From the NCBI GenBank assembly GCA_946800325.1, contig OX326960.1, positions 33,695,629 to 33,759,628 on the forward strand: a stretch of 64,000 bases of DNA, written 5' to 3'. This document shows, piece by piece, positions 36,296-48,055 of the stretch (within the stretch, counting starts at the first letter, position 1; each line of letters begins with the position of its first letter). Source of the stretch: Luzula sylvatica. Its lineage: Eukaryota; Streptophyta; Magnoliopsida; Poales; Juncaceae. The notes under the pieces are model-generated. The model was not told the DNA's origin and did no database searches. It was given only the letters and a program-made list of their open reading frames with translations. The position numbers were made by a program, and so were the translations under genes.

Positions 36296-38688
36296 ATGGA
36301 GGCCTCAGTTGCGGTAGGCGGTGCAGATCTCCAAAATGAAGATATTGTGGAGGAACCAAAAGCGAATATGATATTCAATGATGAGGACGAAGCATATTTG
36401 TATTATGCAAAATATGCAAAAATGAACGGATTTGGTGTGGCAAAAAAAAGTCGTAAAAGAATTGACGGGGAATTGAAGCACCTAACTTTCGAATGTAGTC
36501 GTGGTGGGAAACCAAAGAAAAGAGGAAAAGATCCTCTTAAACCTCGTCGACAAACTAAAATAGATTGTCCGGCTCGACTTAATTTGGCTAGGAATCTCGA
36601 TTGGACGTGGAGGATTAGTAGTATTACCTTGGAACATAACCATAACCATACCCCTGGAAAGAACAAGTTTTACAAGAGCAATAGGGTGATTAGTGAATCC
36701 GTTAAAAGAAAACTCGAATTAAATAATAGGGCGGGAGTTAATTTGAGTAAGACTTATACGTCTTTGCAAATTCAAGCGGGGGGGGGGGGGGGGGGGGCAC
36801 GAGAACCTTCCATTCACGGAGAGGGATTTGCGTAATTACTCGGATGGTCAACGTCGATTAAAACTTGTAGAGGGAGATGCACAAGCAATGTATACATATT
36901 TTAAGGATATGTGTGATGATAATTCGGATTTCTTTTATCTTTTGGATGCGGATGGTGATAATCGATTAAGAAACGTGTTTTGGGCCGATGCAAGAAGTCG
37001 GGCGGCTTGCAAAGAATTTGGTGAAGTTGTAACATTTGACGCAACGTATTTAACGAATAAATACCATATGCCGTTTGCTCCATTCGTTGGTGTTAATCAT
37101 CATGGACAATCTATATTATTGGGTTGTGGACTTATTTCTCACGAGGATACGGAATCGTACTCGTGGTTGATGCGAGCTTGGAAATCGTGCATGGGTAGTG
37201 CTCCACGGGCAATTATTACGGATCAATGCATGGCTATGAAAAATGCCATAGAAGAAGTATTTCCCGATACTCGACACCGATGGTGTATATGGCACATTAT
37301 GAAGAAGATACCCGAGAAGTTCGGGAAGTGTGGGAGATATGTGTCTATTTCGTTTGCTTTTCGAACTTTAATTTATGAATCAATGACAATAGAATCGTTT
37401 GAGGTTGGTTGGGAATTATTTATAAAAGAGTACGGGTTAGAGGAGAATAAATGGTTAGATGGCTTGTACAAGGAGAGAAATCGATGGGTGCCGGCTTTCG
37501 TGAATGACGTGTTTTGGGCGGGAATGCAATCAACTCAAAGAAGTGAGAGCATGAATAGTTATTTTGATGGTTATATTCATGAAAAAACCACTTTAAAAAC
37601 CTTCGTTGAACAATACGAAAATGCATTAGCTACAAAAGTGGCAATTGAAGCTAATGCGGACTTAAATTGTTCTCAATCTTTCATTCCTACTGTGATGGAA
37701 GATGATATGGAAACCCAATTCCAAAATATTTACACGAATGCAAAAGCGCAAGAGTTTCAAAAACAATTTGTTGGAAAACTTAGATGTACATTACATGAAA
37801 AAGGAGGAGGTAATGATTTCGAAAAAAATTTAAAGGAGTTTGAAATTTTTGAAATGGTTATTTATGGAGAAGATAAAAGAAAGAAACGTTGTTTATTTCA
37901 TGTGAAATTTGACTACGAGTCGAACGAAACCAAATGTGTGTGTCGTTTATTTGAGAGTAGTGGTATTGTTTGTAAACACCAATTGATGGTGTGGGCTCAT
38001 ATGAGAGTTCAAAAGGCACCCGAAAAATATTTGTTGAGGAGATGGAGGAAAGATGTTACAAGGATTCACGATAAAATTCCCATTAAATATGCTAAGAATC
38101 ATAGTACGATTGAAGCATTTAGGTGTGACTATTGGTACCATGAATCTGACGAGGTTATTAATTTCATAGCAAGTTGTGGTGAGAATTTTAACGAGGCAAT
38201 AAAGGTAATACGCGAGCTAAAACAAAGATTTCGTGATAAATCTTTTAGAGTTAATAGTAGCAATGTTTCCGGTTTGGGCACCACTAACGATTCTTTTTCT
38301 ATTGGAAATGAGGTCGTTCCTCCTATTCTTGATCCAAATTATGTTCGTCGAAAGGGTAGATCCATAATTAAAAGGAAAGAAGGGTTTGTTGAGAAAATTG
38401 TCAAGAAGAAAAAGAAAGACACAAAGGTACAATTTCCCTCTGCATGTTTTTTTCTTTTTCTTTTCTTGATTTTTGTTTTATCAATTATAGGATAATGTGT
38501 CGGGAGCACAAGAACATATACCGATTATATATGAGAATTGGAATTCGAGTTATGGAGATGAATTTATTTGGCCTAATTTGATGACCCAAAATGAGACGAC
38601 CCAAGTTGCGAACATGAAATTTACTCTAATCGGTTGGAATGGGCAATCTAGCGATATGCCAAGTTCGTCGAGATGTGATGACAAGTAG
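36296..38688 (+). CDS. FRS: FAR1-related (FRS) protein, frame broken at a poly-G run
   Basis: FRS proteins are transcription regulators derived from Mutator-like transposases. Exon 1 is 36296-38426 and exon 2 is 38491-38688, with a GT-AG intron. The N-terminal FAR1 zinc-binding domain is at about residues 25-120 (CS...C...HNHNH). The transposase-derived core has Asp in VTFDATYLT, Asp in IITDQCMAM and Glu in RSESMNSYF. The SWIM finger is CVCRLFESSGIVCKH. A basic tail KRKEG...KKKKKD may be a nuclear signal. At 36778-36797 a G20 run shifts the frame; beyond it the protein continues HENLPFTERDLRNY, as expected in the family. Removing or adding bases in the G-run restores about 775 aa, so this may be a sequencing error rather than a dead gene. 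No flanking inverted repeats were found, so a domesticated gene is favoured. Confidence 0.75.
36778..36797. repeat. Poly-G run of 20 bases inside the FRS coding region
   Basis: Encodes a glycine run and then shifts the frame. Family members have only a short Gly stretch here. See the FRS entry. Confidence 0.9.
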
Positions 38689-40185
38689 ATGCTTATATTG
38701 GTATAGGATATATTTTGGTATAGGACTAATATGGTTCATTTTGGTATAGAATTATTTTGGTATAGGCAATCTAGCGATATTTTGTACAAGAAGCATAACA
38801 GAGACAAAATCAACTATAACTATTCACTGTTTACATATACAAGATCAACAAAATTCAATGTTACAGAGATAAATCAACAAAATTTATCGGCACAAATATT
38901 ACAAAACAATAGAAATGCGATTGAAATTCTAAACACCAAAACCAACAAAAGTAAAAAATCAACAAAATTCATCAAAACTGGACAGATCCGTGTCATTGAC
39001 TAGATCTTCGAAATCATCATTGCTAGGTTGGAATTGGGTCGAAATCATCATTGCTGGTCAGAATTATTCACACTGTATATTCAAAATATCAAATATTATT
39101 AGTTTCTTAGAATTGGCAAGGAAGACTATTTAGTTATATTCAAAATATGCTGAAAATTGAAATATCATTGCTAAACTTACAACAAAGACTAAAAACATCC
39201 TTAAGCTTATTTAATTCACAGTGTATATTCAAATATTAATTGCTGGTCAGATTTTAATTCACACTGTATATTTAAAATATCAAATATTAATTCACAACAA
39301 AGAATTGGTAAATATTAATTCAATGTATATCAAATATTAATTCACTGTATATTCAAATATTAATTCATTGTATATTCAAATATTAATTCACAACAAAGAT
39401 CCGTGTCATTTACAACAAAGACTAAAAATATCAAATATTAATTCACACTGTATATTCAAAATATCAAATATCATTGCTGGTTAGATTTTTTTAGTTATAT
39501 ATTTATCACTACACTTTATTTGGTAAGACTATTTAAGTAATTTTTTAAAACCATCCTAAACTTACAACAAAGAATTGGCAAGGAAGAAAATTGAAATGTC
39601 AGAGACTAAAAACAAAATGCCTTAAACTTACGACACACATACATTAAAACTACCCTAAATATGCTGAAGTATTTGAATAAACTTACCAAGAGTAAGCACA
39701 ATTGGCAGGGAAGAAATGAGCACCGATTCCAAAACTAGCGCAATTAGCCAATTTGGAGGTTTGCAAAGAACCCCCTGAAAAAATCTCTAATATCTTGGTA
39801 TCTTGTTCGATCCAAATCTCTGTCTCTCGAGTTGCTTCTCTAAATCGTCATTTCTCGCTCTATTGCTGGATCAATGGCTAGATCCATGTCGTTCTCTAGA
39901 TCGATTTGTCCTCTTTCTCATTTTTCTCCCTCTTTTTCTTGATCTATGTCGTTCGACTGTGGCTCCAGTGGCTCCAGAATCTCCATCTTGTTCTCTCGCT
40001 CTCTTTCTGCAGATTCGTCTTCGTCTCGCTCTGTGGCTCGATTCAGATTTTTGTCGCTCCGATATCGCCGTCGTTTCTCTCTTCTTTGTCTCTTTCTCTT
40101 TCTTATTTTTTCTCTTACCCTTTTCTTTGTCTCTCTTGTTCCCGTATGCTATTTCTTTTGCAGGAGACAGACTAAAGAAATTAAA
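38689..40185. other. Spacer with short AT-rich repeats, then a CT-rich stretch
   Basis: 38700-38775 repeats 'ttttggtatagga'. 39030-39500 repeats 'attcacactgtatattcaaa' and 'aaatattaattcac' many times. 39780-40190 is CT-rich ('ctctctttctcttt') and open in several frames on both strands; I regard these frames as composition artefacts. It may be the leader of the CIPK fragment that follows. Confidence 0.5.
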
Positions 40186-40926
40186 TAAGGCTGGCTCATC
40201 TGAAGTGGCACACCAAGAGATGCCACGTCGGATTCGAGGAAAAATTCGAGGACAAAAGGTATGGTCTCTATCATTGCTCATTTCCATAGTAGAGGCATTT
40301 ATCATAGGGACCTAAAGGTAAATATTTTTATCTTTCGATATATTCGTGTAATTTACATTTTCCTAAAATGAAACTTATCCTGAATTATTTTTTCAATTTT
40401 CCCGCTGCAAAATCTGCTTGTAGAAGCTGGTGGAAACTTGAAAGTTACAGATTTTGAATTAAGTGCTTTTTCCCGAGATTCACAACAACAAAACGTAATA
40501 ATTATTCTATTTTAGCGTAGTTTATTAAATTATTTTTAATAACTAAATATATATTTCTATCACACATGTAGATCGTTCACTGATCTATATATAGATAAGT
40601 CGAGCGAGTACACAATTCAATCATTATATCAAATACAACAAAAGAATTTGATTTCAAATATGAAAATTTAACTTTATTTAATTTAATTATTTAATTTAAT
40701 TTAATTATATTTATATAGGATGATGGATTGCTCCATACAAGTTGCGGAACTCCTAATTACGTGGCTTCCAATGTAAATATTTACAAAGAATTCATGAGCC
40801 ATGTATTTTATTTCACATTAATCAATTATATATTTTTTTAATATTAATCAATTTCTTTTATAAAGTAGGTACTTGAGGATAGAGACTATGACGGTGCAAA
40901 GGCAGATATATGGTCGTGTGGAGTAA
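40186..40926 (+). pseudogene. CIPK: CIPK-type protein kinase, truncated fragment
   Basis: Four exon remnants with intact GT-AG introns: up to 40317 (FHSRGIYHRDLK), about 40401-40494 (QNLLVEAGGNLKVTDFELSA), 40719-40772 (DDGLLHTSCGTPNYVASN) and 40869-40926 (VLEDRDYDGAKADIWSCGV). Order and wording match subdomains VIB to IX of calcineurin-B-like interacting kinases. DFG has become DFE and APE has become ASN. The second exon start is out of frame, and the ATP-binding lobe and regulatory domain are missing. This cannot be an active kinase. It lies upstream of a Helitron 3' end in the same orientation, so Helitron gene capture is likely but not proven. Confidence 0.8.
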
Positions 40927-41456
40927 ATTAAACACATTTTTCCATGTGTGCTTACCATTGTTGGTTGTCATGGTCTTGAAAAGAATGTGCGATTCTTAGT
41001 TGGATCAAATTGTATATTGTTGGGAAAAAAAAGTTCATCGAAACATGTAAAAATAAAAAAATCTTGGCTTTGTTGAATTTCACTTCTGCACACAAAAAAA
41101 AAGAAAGCAAACGGTCCCAAATTTTTATGAATATAGCGCCCTTCGATTGTTCACGAGTCACAACTTACATAGCTTGCTTGCTTATTTAGACAATGTGTTA
41201 AGTTGGATATCCAATAGGAAATAAGACAACCAAATTTGATTTTGAAATATAAGGCATAACAAGATTATAAAATTACGAAAAAGAAAAAAAATGAAATACA
41301 AATGAGGAAACAAAACATGAATATAGATGATTGTTCACGAGTTGCAACTTACATAGCTTGCTTACTTATTTAGACAATGTGTTAAGTTGGATATCCAATA
41401 GGAAATAAGACAACCAAATTTGATTTTGAAATAAAAGGCATAACAAAATTATAAAA

Positions 41457-41641
41457 GGATGCGTTATTGCAAGAACTAACATGATTAAATTAAGAGTGAT
41501 TTCAATTTTTTTAATCAAATGACCACTATATCCATATTTATGGTGATTGATATTTATTATACTTATATACTATTATTTATATCTTTCATTAATAATGCAA
41601 ACATATTTTTCCTAATATTATGAAAAAAAAACCAAATCTAA

Positions 41642-41737
<96 letters not shown>

Positions 41738-41987
41738 TTTCATATTTAAATATATATGACATGTTACAATTTAATTATTTTTTATGATAAAAAAAATTCA
41801 GAATAAAAATATTTTTATATATGAAAGATTTTATTTGCCTGCATTATGAAAAATGATAAACTAATAGATAAATGTAAGAAATATTAATCATCAATTCATC
41901 ATTAACAGGGGTATAACGGTCATTTAATAAAACAAAATTGAAATCGCTCTCAATTTAGCAATGTTGGCTCTTGCAATAGCGACATCC
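41457..41987. mobile_element. 531-bp MITE with 8-bp target duplication
   Basis: The ends 'ggatgcgttattgcaagaac' and the reverse complement of the right end (ggatgtcgctattgcaagag) match over about 50 bp. Flanked by 'ttataaaa' (41449-41456, 41988-41995). An 8-bp duplication suggests hAT. It contains a 90-bp AT microsatellite. The neighbouring uninterrupted repeat unit acts as an empty site. Confidence 0.9.
41644..41733. repeat. (AT)45 microsatellite
   Basis: A pure AT dinucleotide run inside the 531-bp MITE. Confidence 0.98.
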
Positions 41988-42261
41988 TTATAAAATTACG
42001 AAAAAGAAAAAAAAATGAAATACAAATGAGGAAACAAAACATGAATGTAGATTGGAGTAGCCGAAAATAGACAAATGCGGAACACATGTGGTAATGGCAC
42101 AACAAATATATATTCTTTGCAATAATACAACAATACACATAACTCGCAAGCAACACCTATCCTCGATGAAAACCAAACTAACGACACAACAAATATATAT
42201 TCTTCGACAACCCAAAAGATTATGAAAAAGAAAAATAAAAACAAGGGGAATGAAACAAAAT

Positions 42262-42293
42262 CAGCCCTGCGCAATGCGCAGGTAAAATGCTAG
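42262..42293 (+). mobile_element. Helitron 3' terminus
   Basis: Hairpin CCTGCGC-aat-GCGCAGG (42266-42282), then 'taaaatg' and CTAG (42290-42293) followed by T. This is the standard Helitron 3' signature: hairpin, short spacer, CTRR, then a T. The sequence right of it is the AO copy 2 3' flank, matching copy 1. The 5' end was not found; a 'TCTCTAATATC' preceded by A at about 39786 is one weak candidate. The element probably covers the CIPK fragment. Confidence 0.85.
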
Positions 42294-42309
42294 TTATTAT
42301 AATTTATAA

Positions 42310-45300
42310 TCAAGCCAATGATTCCAGGTATTTCTCGATGATGTCAAGACCACATAGCTCCTTGACCATTGGCATTGTGGTTGGAACGTCCATCTGGAAT
42401 GTGAGTGGAGAACCTTCTGATCCCACACTCAAAGAAAACCCTGTTCTTGCTGCTCTTATTGCCTCTCTCATCGCACAATGAACCGAAGATGCCAGAAGCA
42501 ATGGTGGCTCTCCAGATGCTACAAAAGATTGGAAAATACAACAAGTCATTTTCTCAATATTTTAAAAACATTTTGGTCATTATTTATTGCGTAAAAAAGT
42601 AATGAGGACTACCTTTGGAAGATAGCAGACGGTCCTTATTGTGAGGGCTATTAAGAAATTCGACATTGAATTTCTTGGGAATTGTGTCTACTGTTGGAAT
42701 CTTGTAATTCCAGGTGCTATCACTGATTGCCAAGCCATCAGAGTTGGTCAGAAACTCCTCGGACATGAAGAAGCCGAGACCTTGAACAAAGCCTCCTTCC
42801 ACCTGAGCAAGATGGATAAAGACATGTCAATAAGATAGTCTATCCATTTGTAGTCCTAAATTTAAAATATTATGTAGAAAATACCTGGCCCAAATCAACA
42901 GCAGGGTTTAAACTTTTGCCACAATCATACAAGAGGTCGCTCCTCAATATTGTGGTTGCCCCGGTGAGAAGATCAATCTCAACCTATTGTTACAAAATTT
43001 TCATTAGATTATCAAAATTAACTCGTGGTGCTTCAATATTGGTTAAAATTTGAGAGGAAGAGATGCAAAAGAAGAAATTGGGTTTACTTCGCTTATGGCA
43101 CCTCCATAGTTCAAGTAGTTGTTTGCAGTTTGTTCAGGAATCCAGAAAGCACTAGCTGATAGATTGACATTTTGCATAGCAGCCTGTAAATCATGAAATT
43201 TTTGTAATAAGAAAAAAAATAAGCTAGTTAAAGACTACGGTACAGACAGACCACAAAAAAGAAAAATGTCGAACCTGGCCAATCAACGCCTCCCATGAAA
43301 CGGGACCCTTTCCTGCTAGCATTGTTTCCTTGATAGGCTTCAAACGTTCAACAAGAGTACCGCATGCAAGCCGAACCGCTTCACAACTGCTCTCGGATGT
43401 GGTGCTCCCACCAGTTATCCCTCCTTGTATCAAACTCAAAGTATCTGCCTGAATAACACGTATTTTCTCTAGAAGGTTTTCACTCTCATTTCCCCACAGT
43501 TCCTTGAGACCAAAGGAAGCCATTTGTTTCACTTTGGCCCAGAGCCCTTGGCCGATCTCGACCCCTCCTACTTCGACAATGATAGACCCATCGTCAAGCA
43601 CCGATACTCTACCTGGAGTAGGACGAAGAGATACTTTGTATGTAATAGGCACACAAGACATACCCCTTTTCTTCCATTTGCTAACATTATTAAACTGCTT
43701 GACCGATTCGACACGGGCTTCATAGCTCGGAGTCGAGACCAATTTATCAAAAATGAATGGCAATGTATATGTAGGGGCCTCACCCGCAACCACTCCAAAG
43801 AACACTTTTAAACTCTCATGGTCATGGAGATTCTTTCTCCTAACTGCATTGGTATCTAGTGAAAGAGCTGAAGCCACATGCTCTATTATAGCTTCGGCAA
43901 TAAAAGAACCTTGCACATCACCTGGAGCCCGCATGGAGGACTTGGATGTGTTGTTAGTCTTGCACACTTTTAAGTCTAAAGAGAGGTTGCCATAATTGTA
44001 CTTCTTCATTGCCTCTACGATAACACTTGGAATAATTGGGCTGAGATCTGCTGATATACCCGCGTTCAGTTTTAAGTCGAGATGTAGTGCTGTGATTTTA
44101 CCATCAGATTTGAAACCAACTGAGTAATATGCCTTTGTTGGATGCCGGCCTCCCACCATTACCATGTCGGTTTTGCGATCCATGTACATCCTTACCGGGC
44201 GGCGGAATTTATACGCTGCAATAGCACATGCACTCGCAACCTACAGAGACAAGAAAACATGAGTAGTTAGTTAAATAAAATGAGTGTGCAGATCTTTATT
44301 TTATTTTATACTTTTATCTATATTAAGTTTTCTCCCATTGTCAGTAAATACATTAATTTAGTTTTCATATATATTCATCATGCTGCAAGAATTTGTTATG
44401 TGTACTTTATTGTAAATTTAGTTGCTGAAGGCAAAAGAGAGAAAATGTAAGAAAATATTTTAAAAGGATTACAGAGACTCACGACAAGGCTTCTGAATAA
44501 CTTGCCACCAAAACTTCCTCCTACTCTTCTTGTAATGACGCGCACGTTGCTGAATGGAATTCCCAAACACTTTGCAACATGAATTTGTACCCCTACGGGC
44601 CATTGATGTGATGTGTAAATCGTCATGCAGTTGTCCTCATCGGGAACGGCTAGTGTGGTTTGTGTTTCCATGTAGAAGTAGTATTGTGAGGCCAACTTTA
44701 CCTGAATTGTGATAACATTTTTATTTAGGTAGCTTATTAGAAAAAACATTGTTCAGTTAGCATGATCACAAGCTAGATTTTAGTAAATTTTCACGAGAAG
44801 TCTAAAAAGGAGAGAAATAATGGATAAAATAGTACCTCAGTGGATTGAATTGTTTGATCGGCTTCGGCCATCCCTTTGTTGAAGTCACCAATTGGTTTAG
44901 GATTAAGCATTTCAGGAATTTCAAAATAGCTCTGCCGCTGAACGGCATCTTCTATAGAAATAATTGGTTCTTCCAAATTATCCACATCATAGTCAACTAC
45001 TGCTTGTTGAGCTGCCATGTTGGCATATCTTTGCGTCTCTGCAATCTAAGAAATGGAAGAACTATTAGAAAACCTTCTTAAAGGATACTTTCTGCAATTT
45101 GAGATAAGATGGTGATTCTAGTATACCCTCGCTAATTGGATGATGAAATCAAGTATAGTTAATATTACCACAAATACCGAGTCAACTCTATAAAATAACA
45201 AAGAAATAAGCACAAAGATAGGTACCACAACACCAAGAGGTTGACCAGCATATTCTGCAAGAGATTCAGCGAATAATGGCTCCGATCCAAACATAAAATC

Positions 45301-47735
45301 GACTCCAACATTTTTCCCTCCTTTTGGAATATCTTTCACAGTAATAAAATCGACTACTTTCTTTGAAGCAAGAGAAGGTTTGAAGTTGACTCCCTTCACA
45401 TGAGCTAACGCCTTGGTGCTATATACAAATGCTGCGTAAAGACAATCTTTCGGAGTAGGGATATCATCAACATATATCGCCTCACCTGCACATAGATGGT
45501 TCAATTCTTATTAGTGGCCAAGAGATTCGACTGACCAGATCTAAATTGTACGTGTGGTGGATCGTATCAAACCCTGAAAATTATTGTAGTACTTATGTTT
45601 TGCTTACGTAAATTGATCTTCAAATGTATATGTGTAAATTGATCTTATGGGTTCGCTTAAAAAAAAATTAAAGAGTTAAGAAATTGACAGTTCGTGTAAA
45701 TTAAAGAATACAACATACCTGAAGCTTGCAATTCAGCTCCGACTTTCTTAATTGGCTCACCAACGGGTTTGTACTCTGTATTAAGTACTATCTCTTGTTG
45801 TGAAAGGTGAGAAACATCAGTACCATCCCTTGTTACCTTGACAGACTCGCCAAATTTGCTTTCCTTAGTACAATCATTCGTGCCTTCGATGCGGGAACGT
45901 TTTCTACGTTCGGCAAGGCCATTTGCTAAGAGCGATAAAAATTTGAATAGGAAACCAACTGCCAAGCTTACTCTATACTCAGGATGTGATGTGCCATCTT
46001 TGGGCACGATCATTTTCCTGAGTAATCTTGTTGCTTCAAGTATAATCGACGCGGTGACTTTTTTACCCTTGAGAATATCTTCAACCTTTCTTGCTCTGAT
46101 TGCATGGTTGGTCCCATAGGTACCAAAAGCCAAGCAAATGTCATCAATGATAATATCTCCTGTTTCTTTATCTGTGGAAGTTTGAGAAAGAAAAGCAGAA
46201 TTGGCATAAGACACAGCATTACCCAGTGGCCGAGGAGCCGCGCGATATGTCTCAAACAGAACATTGCTACCGGAGGCCCAAGAAGGGATAAATATGCTCA
46301 AAAGAAGAGTTATATCATCCCATGGGGGCATCTCCAAGAACTCTTCTAGGGTAAGAGTGAGTTTTTTTGAACCCAACCAGATAGAAACAGTTGAACCAGC
46401 GGCGAGTAATATTGTAGCGATGTCTGAATCGAATTGGTTTCTTTGTGCCAAGATCAGATTCCCCCCAATGCTTCCTATGTTTCGAACAAACGGAGTGGCT
46501 ACTTGGTTCATGTGATCAGCAATTTTGTTGAATACCAAATTAAATTCCTTTTCACCCCTCAATACTTCAATTGCTTTAGAGATGGTCACCGCTGACCCAA
46601 TTTCTATACCATCGCCATTCCTTTTAATCACCGAAAGCCCGGGGATACCCCGTAGGTCGATGCACTTATCATACAAGTCTTGATCCTTGTAAACACCACT
46701 ACTTGTGTTCCCGACCACAAGCTTGACATTGCTTTCACTTAATGAAATTGAGTTCAACAATGCATATAGCCCTTCGATAGTATCCGGTCTGTACCAACCA
46801 TTTTCTGCAGTTTCCAATTTATGGTCTCTTGAAATACTTAACGACAATTTAATCTCAGATTTAAGGAACTCTGGAAATGTGCACACTGAACCGATAGAGT
46901 ACTTCGGTAATTTCTCTACACTTGCTTCTTTGTCCCCTTTTTTCCAAAAAGAGTTCAAGCCCAAATCCTCCAAGTCGACATCGGCTGCAAAACTCTTGCA
47001 AGTATCTAGAAGGGGGCGGTAACCCGTGCATCTACACAAATTACCAGAAATAGCATTCTCTGCCTCGGAAACAGTGATCTTCGAGAACCCACTAGGAGGC
47101 TCTGGTCTGTTGGTATCGTTATCTGCATTAACAAGGGAAGAAAAGAGGGACATGCACATGCCAGGAGTGCAAAACCCGCATTGCGAGGCATGAAACCCTG
47201 CAATCCTTTGGTGAATAGCATGGTAACCATCTTTGGTGTTTCCGAGACCCTCGGTGGTTGTCACCGAGCAATGGTTTGTACTACCAAGAAGTAATAAGCA
47301 TGAACTCGTAGAGAATTCATTGACTTGATCGGTGGCTGGATCATATTTTGAAATAAGCACAACACAAGCTCCACAACCACCTAAAAATCAAGCAAGAAAT
47401 AATATCATATCATCTATGGGCATGTTTGATCTAAAGGATTTTAAAGCATTTTGCAAGAAAACTAGTAAATTTTATATTTTTTATGTGATAGACAAAGCAG
47501 GAATCTCAAATCACATATGCATGTCTTTCATCCATAGTTTCTAGCATTTGATGTCTTTCAAAAAAGATGGGAAAACACAATCTCTCAATGTTTGCCAAAA
47601 TTAAATATAGTATTAATTAAGTAATGAATATTATCATATACATAATATTAATTAATTAATTACACTTATATATGATGTCTTTTTTATTGTAGAAATGAAT
47701 TCACTATAACAATTCTCTCTCTCTCTATCTCTCTA

Positions 47736-47789
<54 letters not shown>

Positions 47790-47990
47790 CTAACCTACTT
47801 TATTAAGTACAAAATATTTGGTACTTAATATTTTTTCACCATTAGATTTGCATTGGGATTTGTGCATTTAATGATGCGCACAAACTTTCATGCTCATTTG
47901 AAAAAACACAAATCTCAATACAAATCCAACGGTGAAAAAACATTAAGTACCAAATCTTTTGTACTTAATTAAGTAGGTTAGGTTAGTCGC

Positions 47991-48055
<65 letters not shown>

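Larger units (their letters stand above)
41146..42040. repeat. 184-bp tandem repeat interrupted by a MITE
   Basis: 'gattgttcacgag' starts units at 41145 and 41329. The second unit is split at 'ttataaaa' by the 41457-41987 element and resumes at 41988 with 'ttataaaattacgaaaaag'. The units are nearly identical, so the tandem duplication is recent and the MITE is newer still. Confidence 0.88.

Noticed and set aside
39803..40315. 170-codon open frame and its overlaps on both strands
   Set aside because: Low-complexity CT-rich DNA open in several frames; no domain. Only the last part overlaps real CIPK-like sequence, and in a different frame.
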